From positions 928,001-992,000 of the forward strand of contig NZ_AP025285.1 in the NCBI RefSeq assembly GCF_023168405.1: a stretch of DNA of 64,000 nucleotides. The letters run 5' to 3'. A model generated the notes under the pieces. That model was not told where the DNA came from, made no database searches, and saw only the letters and a list, made by a program, of their open reading frames with translations. This DNA comes from Leptogranulimonas caecicola (GTDB lineage: Bacteria > Actinomycetota > Coriobacteriia > Coriobacteriales > Atopobiaceae). Each line of letters starts with the position of its first letter. Within the stretch, counting starts at the first letter, position 1. Positions 51,805-59,666 of this stretch are shown here, one piece after another. A program made the translations under genes and the position numbers.

Positions 51805-53409
51805 TTACTTGGCCTTGCAGCCCACGAGGTCGACACCGGTGCAGCCAATGGCCTGGAAGCCGTCGATCTTGTCTGCCCAGACGCCAGTGGGGGTCACACG
51901 GTGGAGTAAAGGATACAGGGGCACCTGCTCGGCGATGAGGTCGAAGCACTGGTTCCAGGTATCCTGCTGCTCGGAGCCAGACTGGGTAACGGCCTTGGCC
52001 ATGAGGGCCTGAAGCTCCTGGCACTTGGGATCCTCTTGCCAGCCGTAACGAGACTGGGTCCAGATGCCGTCGCCGTAGAACCAGCTCATGAGCAGGTCGG
52101 GGTCGTTGCCAAAGACGGAGGGGTCGCCGGAGGCGAGCACTACGTCGTAGGGGCATACGCCGGAGGCATCGGGGGTTGCCTGGTTGGCGTAGAGGTCGGA
52201 GCTCTTCTGAGAGTTGAGCTCGACATTCAGGCCAGCGGCTTGGAGATCCTGCTGGATCTGGGCGGCGATGTCCTTGATCCAAGCGGTGTCGGTGGTCTGG
52301 AGGGTCAGGGAGGTGCCTGCGGCGCCAGCCTCGTCCAGCAGGCTCTTGGCCTTGTCTACGTCGTAGGTGTAGACAGTGGAAGCCTTGTGGTAGCCGGGGA
52401 AATTCTCAGGCAGATAGCAGGTGGCAGGCTTGGCAAGGCCGGAGAGGGCGTTCTCAATGAGCTTCTCGGTGTCAACGGCATAGAAGAAGGCCTGGCGCAC
52501 GCGGTAGTCATCGAAGGGCTTCTTCTTGGTGTTGAACATGAAGAAGGGAAGGTTGAAGCCCTGGACCTCGTCGACGGTGATGCCCTGGTTCTTGAAGTTG
52601 TCGATCTGATCGGCGGGGACGGCCTCGCAAATCATGGTGGTGCCCTCGGTCATGGCAGTCACACGGGGATCGTTGTCCACAAGGACGGAGAACTCGACAG
52701 GGTTGGAGGCGGGACGATCGCCGTTGTAGTTCTCGTTCACAGAGAGCTTGATGGACTGAGGATCAGAGGAATCATACTTCCAAGGACCGGTGCCAATGGG
52801 GAGCTTGGTAAGATCGTCCTTGGACATAGAGGCGGGGCACACCTTGATGATGCAGAGGCGCTTCTTCATGATCTCGGGGTCGAAGGCGACGTTAAGGGTG
52901 AACTTCACGCCATCCTCGCCGTCGGCCTCGACGTTCTCGATGAAGGAGAGCATGGGCACGTAGATGTTGCCGGCGTACTCCTCGTCCTTGCCAGCGGCAC
53001 GCTGCCAGGACTTGATGACGTCCTCGGGGGTAACCGCGGTGCCGTCGGAGAACTTGGCGTCCTTGCGCAGCTTTACGGTGTACTCGGTGTCAGAAACCTT
53101 GGTGAGCTCGTCCTCTGCCGCCAAAGCCTTGTACGCCTCCATCTTGGCGTAGTCGAACTCGAAGAAGCCCTCGGCCACGCACCAGTTGGCGGCCATGCCA
53201 GTGGCGCTGGAGGTGGACAGAGGATCCAGGTTGCCCTGGTTCTGGTACGCAAGACCAGCAGTGAGGGTAGCGTTGGGATCGCTGCCGCCCTCAGTAGAGG
53301 TGGAGCTGTCGTCAGTGCCGCCGCAGCCTACAAGACCCAGGCCCGCCACAGCAGCGGCGGCGCCGGAGAGGCCGACGAAAGTACGACGAGTCATGCCCTT
53401 CTTAAACAT
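51805..53409 (-). CDS. dppA: Extracellular solute-binding lipoprotein, family 5 (DppA-like)
   Basis: 534 residues from the ATG at 53409 (AGGAG upstream); upstream in-frame starts add unconserved sequence. The N-terminus has a twin-arginine motif (MTRRTFVGLSG), a hydrophobic stretch and lipobox GLVGC, so it is likely Tat-exported and lipid-anchored. The mature part is an SBP_bac_5 protein (KLRKDAKFSDGTAVTPEDVIKSW; the RQAFFYAVD region). Family members bind peptides, nickel chelates, or, in some pathogens, sialic acid. First gene of the transporter-nan cluster. Confidence 0.9.
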   Translation of the reverse strand: MFKKGMTRRTFVGLSGAAAAVAGLGLVGCGGTDDSSTSTEGGSDPNATLTAGLAYQNQGNLDPLSTSSATGMAANWCVAEGFFEFDYAKMEAYKALAAEDELTKVSDTEYTVKLRKDAKFSDGTAVTPEDVIKSWQRAAGKDEEYAGNIYVPMLSFIENVEADGEDGVKFTLNVAFDPEIMKKRLCIIKVCPASMSKDDLTKLPIGTGPWKYDSSDPQSIKLSVNENYNGDRPASNPVEFSVLVDNDPRVTAMTEGTTMICEAVPADQIDNFKNQGITVDEVQGFNLPFFMFNTKKKPFDDYRVRQAFFYAVDTEKLIENALSGLAKPATCYLPENFPGYHKASTVYTYDVDKAKSLLDEAGAAGTSLTLQTTDTAWIKDIAAQIQQDLQAAGLNVELNSQKSSDLYANQATPDASGVCPYDVVLASGDPSVFGNDPDLLMSWFYGDGIWTQSRYGWQEDPKCQELQALMAKAVTQSGSEQQDTWNQCFDLIAEQVPLYPLLHRVTPTGVWADKIDGFQAIGCTGVDLVGCKAK

Positions 53410-54046
53410 TGCATTCTCCTGTCTGCCCGTTGCGAGGTTCTCCTCGCGCTTACAACTGCGTTTAATCCTAAGGGTTAACTGAAAGATCCACTTCGCAGCT
53501 GATATGATTCTCCGCAAACGACAGCGAGTTGTACACCAGCTCTAGGAGATGCTCGACAGACGGAAAAAGGTATATCTATAGGGGCTAAATAGGCATCTTA
53601 CCTGTGGATTTAGACATGTTTAGTTTTGATAAAGGGGGCATCAAAATATTCTTCATATCCGATGCAAGTGGGCTTTGTAACTATTCCGTGAACGGTTGTC
53701 TAATCCCAATCCTTACATTGGTGCATTTTAGGGATTTTTAGACACTATTCCGTAAGTTCTACTGTATCGAAGTATCTCTATGCGTAACTAGTTTTATGGA
53801 TATCATAATATTATCTTATTCCTATAACATTGCGTAGATATTAGGCAACCCTGATTTCATTTCATTTCGCTGAATGGTAGCTGTAGTGCACCAGCGGTGC
53901 CCGTTATTCCGCCAACGGCAGCTTGACCCCTTCTTAGTGTACAAGTAAAAGTAGCCTCAAAAGATTATTTGCCACCGAGCATTGCTAAACTCTCATTGAG
54001 CGTTCGTAGTTCAAAGGCAGTGTGCAAGCTTTTAAAAGGATTCACT
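53410..54046. other. 637-base AT-rich intergenic region between dppA and the histidinol-phosphatase gene
   Basis: The longest gap in the window and clearly AT-richer than its surroundings. It must hold divergent promoters for the dppA-nan cluster (minus) and the PHP gene (plus). It contains three TATTCCG repeats (53682, 53746, 53905). An in-frame upstream start at 53969 for the plus-strand gene lacks a ribosome site. No RNA gene or riboswitch was recognised. Confidence 0.55.
53682..53911 (+). promoter_or_regulatory. Three TATTCCG repeats, candidate regulator sites upstream of the dppA-nan cluster
   Basis: TATTCCGTGAACGG at 53682, TATTCCGTAAGTTC at 53746 and TATTCCGCCAACGG at 53905. The first contains CCGT-GA-ACGG, and the third lies in CCGTT-N8-AACGG, both inverted repeats, as expected of dimeric repressor sites. 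The regulator is not encoded in the window. Confidence 0.45.
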
Positions 54047-54844
54047 ATGTTGGTAGACACCCATTCGCACACCTACTTTTCCGATGGCGCCGATAGCCCC
54101 CAAGCCATGGTGGAAGTCGCTGAACAAGCGGGCCTCGATCTTCTATGCATCACCGATCACCTTACTCTGCCTGTGTGGCTAGATCCTCGGGCTGAGTGCT
54201 CCGTTGCCGAGAAAGACCTCCCCCTCTGGCGGCAGGAAATTACGGAGGCTGCTGCCCGTGTTTCTATTCCTGTGCTCTGGGGTGCCGAATGCGATTGGTA
54301 CGAAGGCTGCGAACCGCTTATAGAGCGTTGGAGCCAGGAGGTGCAGATACGCTTAGGCTCGGTTCACTGGGTGGATGGTCGCCCCATAGATGATCCTGAG
54401 GACCTCTCGTTTTGGGAAGATGAGGGCCCCGACACTGTGTGGCAGCGCTACGTAGAAGCTTGGTGTGCCGCTTGCGAAAGCACTGCTGATTTTGACACCA
54501 TGGCGCACCCAGACTTGCCTGCCCGCTTCTGGCATGAAGGTTATGCACCTTCCATAGACTTGGAGCCCCTTTATAAGACTATGGCCGAATGCGCCCATGA
54601 CACTCATCGCCGCGTCGAGGTTTCCACAGCGCTCTTGCGTAAAGGTGGGAAACGCCTTTATCCAGACACTCCCCTGCTCAAGCATTTCTCTGATGCCCAA
54701 GTGCCCGTCACGTTTGGCAGCGATGCCCATAGAGCACGAGACGTGGGCGCCGATCTCACCGAGGCACACAGGGTTGCCTGGGATCTAGGCTATCGATTCC
54801 AAGAAGTGCCTTCCACAGAAGGCTGGCGCTCTGTAGCTCTGTAG
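54047..54844 (+). CDS. hisK: Histidinol-phosphatase, PHP family
   Basis: 265 residues from the ATG at 54047 (AAAGGA upstream). MLVDTHSHTYFSDGADS with HxH metal ligands, DLLCITDHL, WGAECDW, DTMAHPDLP and TFGSDAHRARDVG are the PHP metal-binding blocks, in the arrangement of HisK/HisJ enzymes. It hydrolyses histidinol phosphate to histidinol. The his operon that ends convergently 60 bases away lacks any other phosphatase, which supports this assignment. Confidence 0.85.
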   Translation: MLVDTHSHTYFSDGADSPQAMVEVAEQAGLDLLCITDHLTLPVWLDPRAECSVAEKDLPLWRQEITEAAARVSIPVLWGAECDWYEGCEPLIERWSQEVQIRLGSVHWVDGRPIDDPEDLSFWEDEGPDTVWQRYVEAWCAACESTADFDTMAHPDLPARFWHEGYAPSIDLEPLYKTMAECAHDTHRRVEVSTALLRKGGKRLYPDTPLLKHFSDAQVPVTFGSDAHRARDVGADLTEAHRVAWDLGYRFQEVPSTEGWRSVAL

Positions 54845-54865
54845 CTCTGTAGCTCTGTAGCTCTG
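54834..54865 (+). repeat. Four tandem copies of TAGCTCTG at the hisK stop
   Basis: Exact 8-bp unit repeated four times. The hisK stop codon (54842-54844) is the first three bases of the second unit. A partial further unit lies just before. Confidence 0.95.
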
Positions 54866-54904
54866 CAGGGCTCACGACTGAAACGGGTAACCCGGAGGTT
54901 CCGG

Positions 54905-55222
54905 TTAGCCCATACGGGCGTTTAGCTCTCCTGCAAGCTCGTCCAAATTCACGCCCTCTGCCTCGAGCACCACCATCAAGTGATAAATGAGATCGGCTGC
55001 CTCATAGCGCACATGGTCATGGTCGTGATCCTTGGCTGCCATGACTACCTCGACAGCCTCTTCTGCTACCTTTTTGAGCCGCTTGTCTTCAGGACTTGTA
55101 AGCAGCAGCGCAGTGTAGCTCTCATGTGGGTCATGGTCCCATCGACCGTGGATAGTGGCTGCGAGCGATTCCAGCGTCGCGCCCAAATCGCCAGCTTCCA
55201 CATGCAATGTGCGCTCTCCCAT
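54905..55222 (-). CDS. hisE: Phosphoribosyl-ATP pyrophosphohydrolase
   Basis: 105 residues from the ATG at 55222, with GGAGGAG upstream. LTSPEDKRLKKVAEEAVEVVMAAKD and RYEAADLIYHLMVVLE are the MazG-like helices with metal-binding acidic residues. Hydrolyses phosphoribosyl-ATP to phosphoribosyl-AMP, step two of histidine synthesis. Separate from hisI here, unlike the fused hisIE of many bacteria. Last gene of the his operon. Confidence 0.92.
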   Translation of the reverse strand: MGERTLHVEAGDLGATLESLAATIHGRWDHDPHESYTALLLTSPEDKRLKKVAEEAVEVVMAAKDHDHDHVRYEAADLIYHLMVVLEAEGVNLDELAGELNARMG

Positions 55223-55299
55223 GGAGCTCCTCCAAACACTTCGATGTCCTCTTGCCATATGCGATGCTGCGCTGCTTCTGCTGCCGAGAAGGCCATGCC

Positions 55300-55713
55300 T
55301 CAGGGCCTCTGGACGTCTCCTTGCTGTGGGGCCTCTTCTGCAGCTATAGCGGCATCGGGAGCCAGCTCCCTGAAGAAACAAGATCGATGCCCAGTGTGGC
55401 ATGCGGGACCCGGAGAATCCACTTCCACCAGCAAGGTGTCGTTGTCGCAATCTATGAGCAAAGATCTTACGGTTTGAATGTTTCCGCTGGTGGCGCCCTT
55501 GTTCCAAAGCTCATGGCGCGACCTGGACCAAAACCAGGTTGTGCCCGTCTCTAAGGTGAGCTTCAGCGACTCCTCACTCATCCAAGCCACCATAAGCACT
55601 TCATGGGTATCCGATTGCTGCACTACTGCAGGTATGAGTCCATGCTCATCCAGTTTGAGCGTGACGGCCTCAAGAGGTGTGGGTTCACAGGTTTCGCCTG
55701 CATAACTAGTCAC
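55300..55713 (-). CDS. hisI: Phosphoribosyl-AMP cyclohydrolase
   Basis: 137 residues from a GTG at 55713 with AAGGAG eight bases upstream; upstream in-frame codons overlap hisF and are not conserved. [36 protein letters not shown] and [16 protein letters not shown] carry the zinc- and Mg-binding residues. Opens the purine ring of phosphoribosyl-AMP. The C-terminus has a ~15-residue Ala/Gln-rich extra tail. Confidence 0.92.
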   Translation of the reverse strand: MTSYAGETCEPTPLEAVTLKLDEHGLIPAVVQQSDTHEVLMVAWMSEESLKLTLETGTTWFWSRSRHELWNKGATSGNIQTVRSLLIDCDNDTLLVEVDSPGPACHTGHRSCFFRELAPDAAIAAEEAPQQGDVQRP

Positions 55714-55730
55714 AGGAAGACTCCTTGCGG

Positions 55731-55752
55731 TGGGGGTGTAGGTTTCTCGGCA
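55731..55752 (-). repeat. Copy of the dispersed motif between hisF and hisI
   Basis: Plus strand GGGGGTGTAGGTTTCTCGGCA (core 55743-55752), located in the 43-base gap between the hisF stop and the hisI start, so noncoding. Confidence 0.6.
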
Positions 55753-55756
55753 AGCA

Positions 55757-56521
55757 TTAAAAATCGAGGCGCACGGGGATGCCTTGGGAAGCCATATACT
55801 CTTTGACTTGGCGGATAGAGAAGGTGCCAAAGTGGAAGACGGAGGCGGCAAGGACGGCGTCGGCTTCGCCGTCGAGGATGCCCTCGGCGAAGTGTTCCAG
55901 CGTTCCCACGCCGCCCGAAGCGATGACCGGTACAGGTACTGCCCGAGCTGCGGCGCGGGTGAGGGGGATATCGAAGCCGCTTTTGGTGCCGTCTCGGTCC
56001 ATGGAGGTAAGAAGGATCTCGCCAGCGCCTCGGCGAGCGGCCTCCTGGGCCCAAGCGACTGCATCTATGCCAGTGGGAGTACGGCCGCCAGCCGTATAGA
56101 CTTCCCAGTTATTGGGACCCGTTTGCTTGGCATCGATGGCCACAACCACCGCTTGGCTGCCAAACGCCCGGGCGGCCACAGAGATAAGCTCAGGGTTCTT
56201 CACTGCTGCCGAGTTCACAGAAACCTTGTCGGCGCCTACGGCCACCATGGTACGCATGGACTCCAGGTCGCGAAAGCCGCCGCCTACCGTATAGGGGATG
56301 CGCAGCTTCTCGCTTGCGCGAGAAGCCATGTCGATAGTGGTGGCGCGTTCGTCGCTGGTGGCAGTGATGTCCAAAAAGATTACCTCGTCGGCGCCTTCTA
56401 GGTCATAGGCGCCAGCTAGCTCTACCGGATCGCCGGCGTCCACCAGTGAGACAAAGTTCACCCCTTTGACCACGCGTCCTGCCTTGACGTCAAGGCAGGG
56501 AATCACACGTTTAGCTAACAT
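55757..56521 (-). CDS. hisF: Imidazole glycerol phosphate synthase, cyclase subunit
   Basis: 254 residues, the standard length. Barrel with catalytic Asp in [18 protein letters not shown] and the second Asp in [13 protein letters not shown]. It forms imidazole glycerol phosphate and AICAR using ammonia from HisH. The start overlaps the hisA stop by seven bases; GGAGG precedes it. Confidence 0.95.
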   Translation of the reverse strand: MLAKRVIPCLDVKAGRVVKGVNFVSLVDAGDPVELAGAYDLEGADEVIFLDITATSDERATTIDMASRASEKLRIPYTVGGGFRDLESMRTMVAVGADKVSVNSAAVKNPELISVAARAFGSQAVVVAIDAKQTGPNNWEVYTAGGRTPTGIDAVAWAQEAARRGAGEILLTSMDRDGTKSGFDIPLTRAAARAVPVPVIASGGVGTLEHFAEGILDGEADAVLAASVFHFGTFSIRQVKEYMASQGIPVRLDF

Positions 56522-57279
56522 CCGGCCTCCAACGTTTGAGTAGCAGGCTGTACCAGCTCGAGAGCTTCCTTAAGGTCTACCTGACCCTCATAGAGCGCAC
56601 GGCCCACGATAATGCCTTCAATGACCTCGTCGCCCATGGCACAGAGCGCGCGGATGTCTTCCAGAGAGGCGATGCCTCCCGAAGCCACCACCGGAAAGCC
56701 GCATCTTGACGCGAGCATCTCGTAGGCCCTTGCGTCAATGCCGCAACTGCAGCCGTCACGAGCGATATCGGTGTAGACCAAATGCTTGTAACCCCAGCTG
56801 CAAAGCTCGTCTACCAATTGGTTTAGCGACAGCTCCACATCTTCGCGCCAGCCGTTCACATGGACCTGGCCGTCCTTTGCGGCCACATCGGCCACTAAAA
56901 GATCGCCAAATTCTCGAGCGGCTGCCTTTGCAAAGGCAGGATCCTTGACCAGTTGAGTGCCAAGGGCTATCCGAGAAACCCCCGCCTCCGCGAGCCGCTG
57001 GACATCTGCCATGGTGCGCACGCCGCCACCGGCATCCATGTGAAGCAACCCAGACTGGCAGATAGCTGTGATGGCGGCCTGGTTGGCAGCCAGCGACTCT
57101 TCGTCTTCTCCAAAGGCACGGGAGAGATCCACCACATGGACCCAGGCGGCCCCTGCCTGAGCGAAGGCCTGTGCCTGAGCGAGGGGATCATCCCCATAGA
57201 TATCCACAGCAGAGCGCTTCCCTTGCTTGAGGCGCACCACCTTGCCGCCAATGAGGTCGATGGCAGGAAAGAGAATCAT
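56515..57279 (-). CDS. hisA: ProFAR isomerase
   Basis: 254 residues. [17 protein letters not shown] holds the first catalytic Asp and YTDIARDG the second. Isomerises the aminoaldose ProFAR to the aminoketose PRFAR. The start overlaps the hisH stop by four bases (ATGA) after a strong GGGGAGGGG site. A mechanism shared with TrpF (PriA-like) is possible in Actinobacteria but cannot be told from this sequence by eye. Confidence 0.93.
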   Translation of the reverse strand: MILFPAIDLIGGKVVRLKQGKRSAVDIYGDDPLAQAQAFAQAGAAWVHVVDLSRAFGEDEESLAANQAAITAICQSGLLHMDAGGGVRTMADVQRLAEAGVSRIALGTQLVKDPAFAKAAAREFGDLLVADVAAKDGQVHVNGWREDVELSLNQLVDELCSWGYKHLVYTDIARDGCSCGIDARAYEMLASRCGFPVVASGGIASLEDIRALCAMGDEVIEGIIVGRALYEGQVDLKEALELVQPATQTLEAGC

Positions 57280-57926
57280 GAGCGCCCCTCCCCTGCCTGA
57301 GCTACAAAGTTTTGAAGCACCTTAAGCCCTGCGCCGGAGCTTTTCTCAGGATGGAACTGGCAGCCAAAGACAGAGCCGCCATCCCACACCACAGAGGCAA
57401 AACTGCGCCCGTAGTGAGTGTAGGCACCCACAAGTTGGGCAGGGAAGTCTGAGGCAAGCGCATAAGAATGTGTAAAATACATATGTGTGCCCTCAGAGAT
57501 GCCCGAAAGCAGCGGACAATGGCGCCCCAGCGGCGTGATGTCCAACGTGTCCCAACCTACATGGGGCACTTTGAGCCTTGAGGATTCCAGACGCGTGCAG
57601 CTTCCTGGAAGCGCGCCTAGCCCCTCGACCCATTGATCATGCTGGGCGTTCTCGTTGCCTTTTGCCACCAAGAGCTGAAGCCCTAGGCAGATACCGAGAA
57701 ACGCAGCTCCCGCCTCCAGTGCTTCGACGATGGCTGCGGCCTGTCCGGAGCTCGTCATATAGTCCATGGCATCAGCAAAGGCGCCCACGCCGGGCACGAC
57801 CAATGCGGAGGCTTTGGCGATGGCAGCCGGGTCGTCGGTGGCATGGGCGAAGGCTCCGGCGCGCTCAAGGCCACGCACGACAGAGGAGATATTGCCTTTG
57901 TGATAGTCGACCACAAGAATCGTCAT
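57276..57926 (-). CDS. hisH: Imidazole glycerol phosphate synthase, glutaminase subunit
   Basis: 216 residues. Class I amidotransferase triad: Cys in FLGICLGLQLL, His and Glu in GCQFHPEKSS. Supplies ammonia to HisF. Start ATG shares one base with the hisB stop (TGATG), so translation is coupled. Confidence 0.94.
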   Translation of the reverse strand: MTILVVDYHKGNISSVVRGLERAGAFAHATDDPAAIAKASALVVPGVGAFADAMDYMTSSGQAAAIVEALEAGAAFLGICLGLQLLVAKGNENAQHDQWVEGLGALPGSCTRLESSRLKVPHVGWDTLDITPLGRHCPLLSGISEGTHMYFTHSYALASDFPAQLVGAYTHYGRSFASVVWDGGSVFGCQFHPEKSSGAGLKVLQNFVAQAGEGRS

Positions 57927-58510
57927 CAGAGAGTGCCTTTGGTTGAGGGGATGCCGCTTACTCGCGAATCGAGTTCGCAGGCAAAACGCAATGCCCGGCC
58001 TGCAGCCTTGAAACAGGCTTCGAGGATATGATGGGCGTTTTCGCCCGCAATCTCACGCATGTGCAAGGTAATGCCGCTATTGCGGGCAAGGCCTGCGAAA
58101 AACTCATGGCCCAGCTGGGTGTCGAAGTTCCCTACCTGAGGAACTTGGATGGGCACGTCCCAGAAAAGCTCGCCACGACCAGAGATGTCCACCACAGAGA
58201 GCACCAATGCCTCGTCCATGGGGACCATGGCTTGCGCAAAGCGGGTGACAGATTCCTTGGATCCCAGGGCAGCCGCAAAGCAATCCCCCAGCACGATGCC
58301 CACATCTTCTACCGTATGATGGGCGTCTACCTCAAGGTCTCCTTCGCATTGGACCTTAAGGTCGAAGAGGCCATGACGTCCAAAGGCAGAGAGCATGTGG
58401 TCAAAGAACCCCACTCCGGTATGCACATCCACCTGGCCGGTACCGTCGAGGTTCAAGCTGATGGTAATGGCGGTCTCTTGGGTGGCACGGGAAAGCGTGG
58501 CGCATCTCAT
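57926..58510 (-). CDS. hisB: Imidazoleglycerol-phosphate dehydratase
   Basis: 194 residues from the ATG at 58510 (GGAGG six bases upstream). GVGFFDHMLSAFGRHG, DAHHTVEDVGIVLG and GENAHHILEACFKA provide the paired His/Glu Mn ligands. Monofunctional, without the phosphatase domain of enteric HisB, so a separate histidinol-phosphatase is needed; hisK at 54047 fits. Confidence 0.95.
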   Translation of the reverse strand: MRCATLSRATQETAITISLNLDGTGQVDVHTGVGFFDHMLSAFGRHGLFDLKVQCEGDLEVDAHHTVEDVGIVLGDCFAAALGSKESVTRFAQAMVPMDEALVLSVVDISGRGELFWDVPIQVPQVGNFDTQLGHEFFAGLARNSGITLHMREIAGENAHHILEACFKAAGRALRFACELDSRVSGIPSTKGTL

Positions 58511-58547
58511 GGGCAACCTCCTTTGTCTTTAGGCATAGTAGATGGTT

Positions 58548-59639
58548 TTAGCTGGACGTGCCTTGGGATAAAAGCTCGCGAAACGCCTTGATCACAGATT
58601 GGTTCTCTTCTGGAGTGCCCACGGTGATGCGCAGGCAGTCCCTAAGGCCGGGACTGTGGGAGAAATCGCGCACCAAAATGGAATACCTGTCGATGAGCGC
58701 CTGTCGGACTTGGTGCGCATGCTGTAGGCGCACCAGCAAGAAATTGGCCTCCGAGTCCCAGACTTCGCAGCCTAAGGCTCGCAGTTGCTGGGCGAGAGAA
58801 GCCCGCTCTTGGCAGATAGAGGCCACCGTTTTCAACAATTCGCCTTTATGGCTCAATGCGACTTGTGCTGCCGCTTGGGACAGGCTGTTGACCGAATAGG
58901 GCTGGCGGACGGCTGCAAAGACGTCGATGACCTCAGGAGAGGCCACCACATATCCCAAGCGCGCGCCTGCAAGCCCAAAGGCTTTGGAGAGGGTTTTGAG
59001 CACCATGAGTCGAGGATGGCGTCCAAGCAGCGGCATCGCCGAGCTGTTTGGAGGAGCAAATTCACCGTAGGCCTCGTCTACCATCACCACACCGGGACAG
59101 CACTCGCATAGCTCCTGAATCTTATCCAATGGAGCCAGGTCTCCAGTAGGATTATTGGGCGAGGTCACCACTACAATATCTGCAGTGGCAGCCGCGTTTA
59201 GGGTCTGATCCCAAAGCGGTGTGAAGGTTTCAGGATCACGCCAGACATTGACTACCTGAGTGCCTAACAGCTTGCTGTAAAGCTCATAGACAGAGAAAGT
59301 GGGAGGCATGTTGACCAGCACTTTGCCGGAACCTCCAAAGGCAAGGAAGAGATTGAATAGCAACTCGTCGCCGCCGTTTCCCACGATGAGGGTTTCTGGA
59401 GCCACTCCCAGCCACTGAGCAAGGGAGTTTTTGAGATTATGGGCTAAAGGGTCTGGATAACGATGGACCTGAACCTGAGACAGAGCCAAGTCCAAATCCT
59501 GCCTAAATGCTTCTGACTGCGGCCAGGTATTCTCGTTGGCAGACAGATTGACATCACAGAGAGTGAAGGCAGGATCGTAGGGCTCCAGCGAAGCCACTTC
59601 GCTTCTTACCAATGACTGCACCCAGGGCGATAGAGCCAT
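58548..59639 (-). CDS. hisC: Histidinol-phosphate aminotransferase
   Basis: 363 residues, class I/II PLP aminotransferase. LSANENTWPQSE at the N-terminus, TSPNNPTGDL, the PLP-binding Lys in LKTLSKAFGLAGARLGY, and a C-terminal LRITVGTPEENQ substrate-phosphate contact. Converts imidazole acetol phosphate to histidinol phosphate. AAAGGAG before the ATG. Confidence 0.94.
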   Translation of the reverse strand: MALSPWVQSLVRSEVASLEPYDPAFTLCDVNLSANENTWPQSEAFRQDLDLALSQVQVHRYPDPLAHNLKNSLAQWLGVAPETLIVGNGGDELLFNLFLAFGGSGKVLVNMPPTFSVYELYSKLLGTQVVNVWRDPETFTPLWDQTLNAAATADIVVVTSPNNPTGDLAPLDKIQELCECCPGVVMVDEAYGEFAPPNSSAMPLLGRHPRLMVLKTLSKAFGLAGARLGYVVASPEVIDVFAAVRQPYSVNSLSQAAAQVALSHKGELLKTVASICQERASLAQQLRALGCEVWDSEANFLLVRLQHAHQVRQALIDRYSILVRDFSHSPGLRDCLRITVGTPEENQSVIKAFRELLSQGTSS

Positions 59640-59666
59640 AGCCTCTCCTTTGATAGTGATGTACGG

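Noticed and set aside
52036-53478. Long plus-strand open frame of 480 codons opposite dppA
   Set aside because: It is an exact shadow of the solute-binding protein gene, with a composition (Gly/Val/Leu/Asp-rich, no motifs) typical of antisense frames in GC-rich genes. The minus-strand product has a signal peptide, lipobox and family motifs.
57691-57701. TACCGAGAAAC in hisH as a copy of the dispersed motif
   Set aside because: The reverse strand encodes FLGICLGL, the conserved glutaminase nucleophile region, so the match is adequately explained by protein function. The same caution applies to 42629 (VFFSAYMPV) and 51427.
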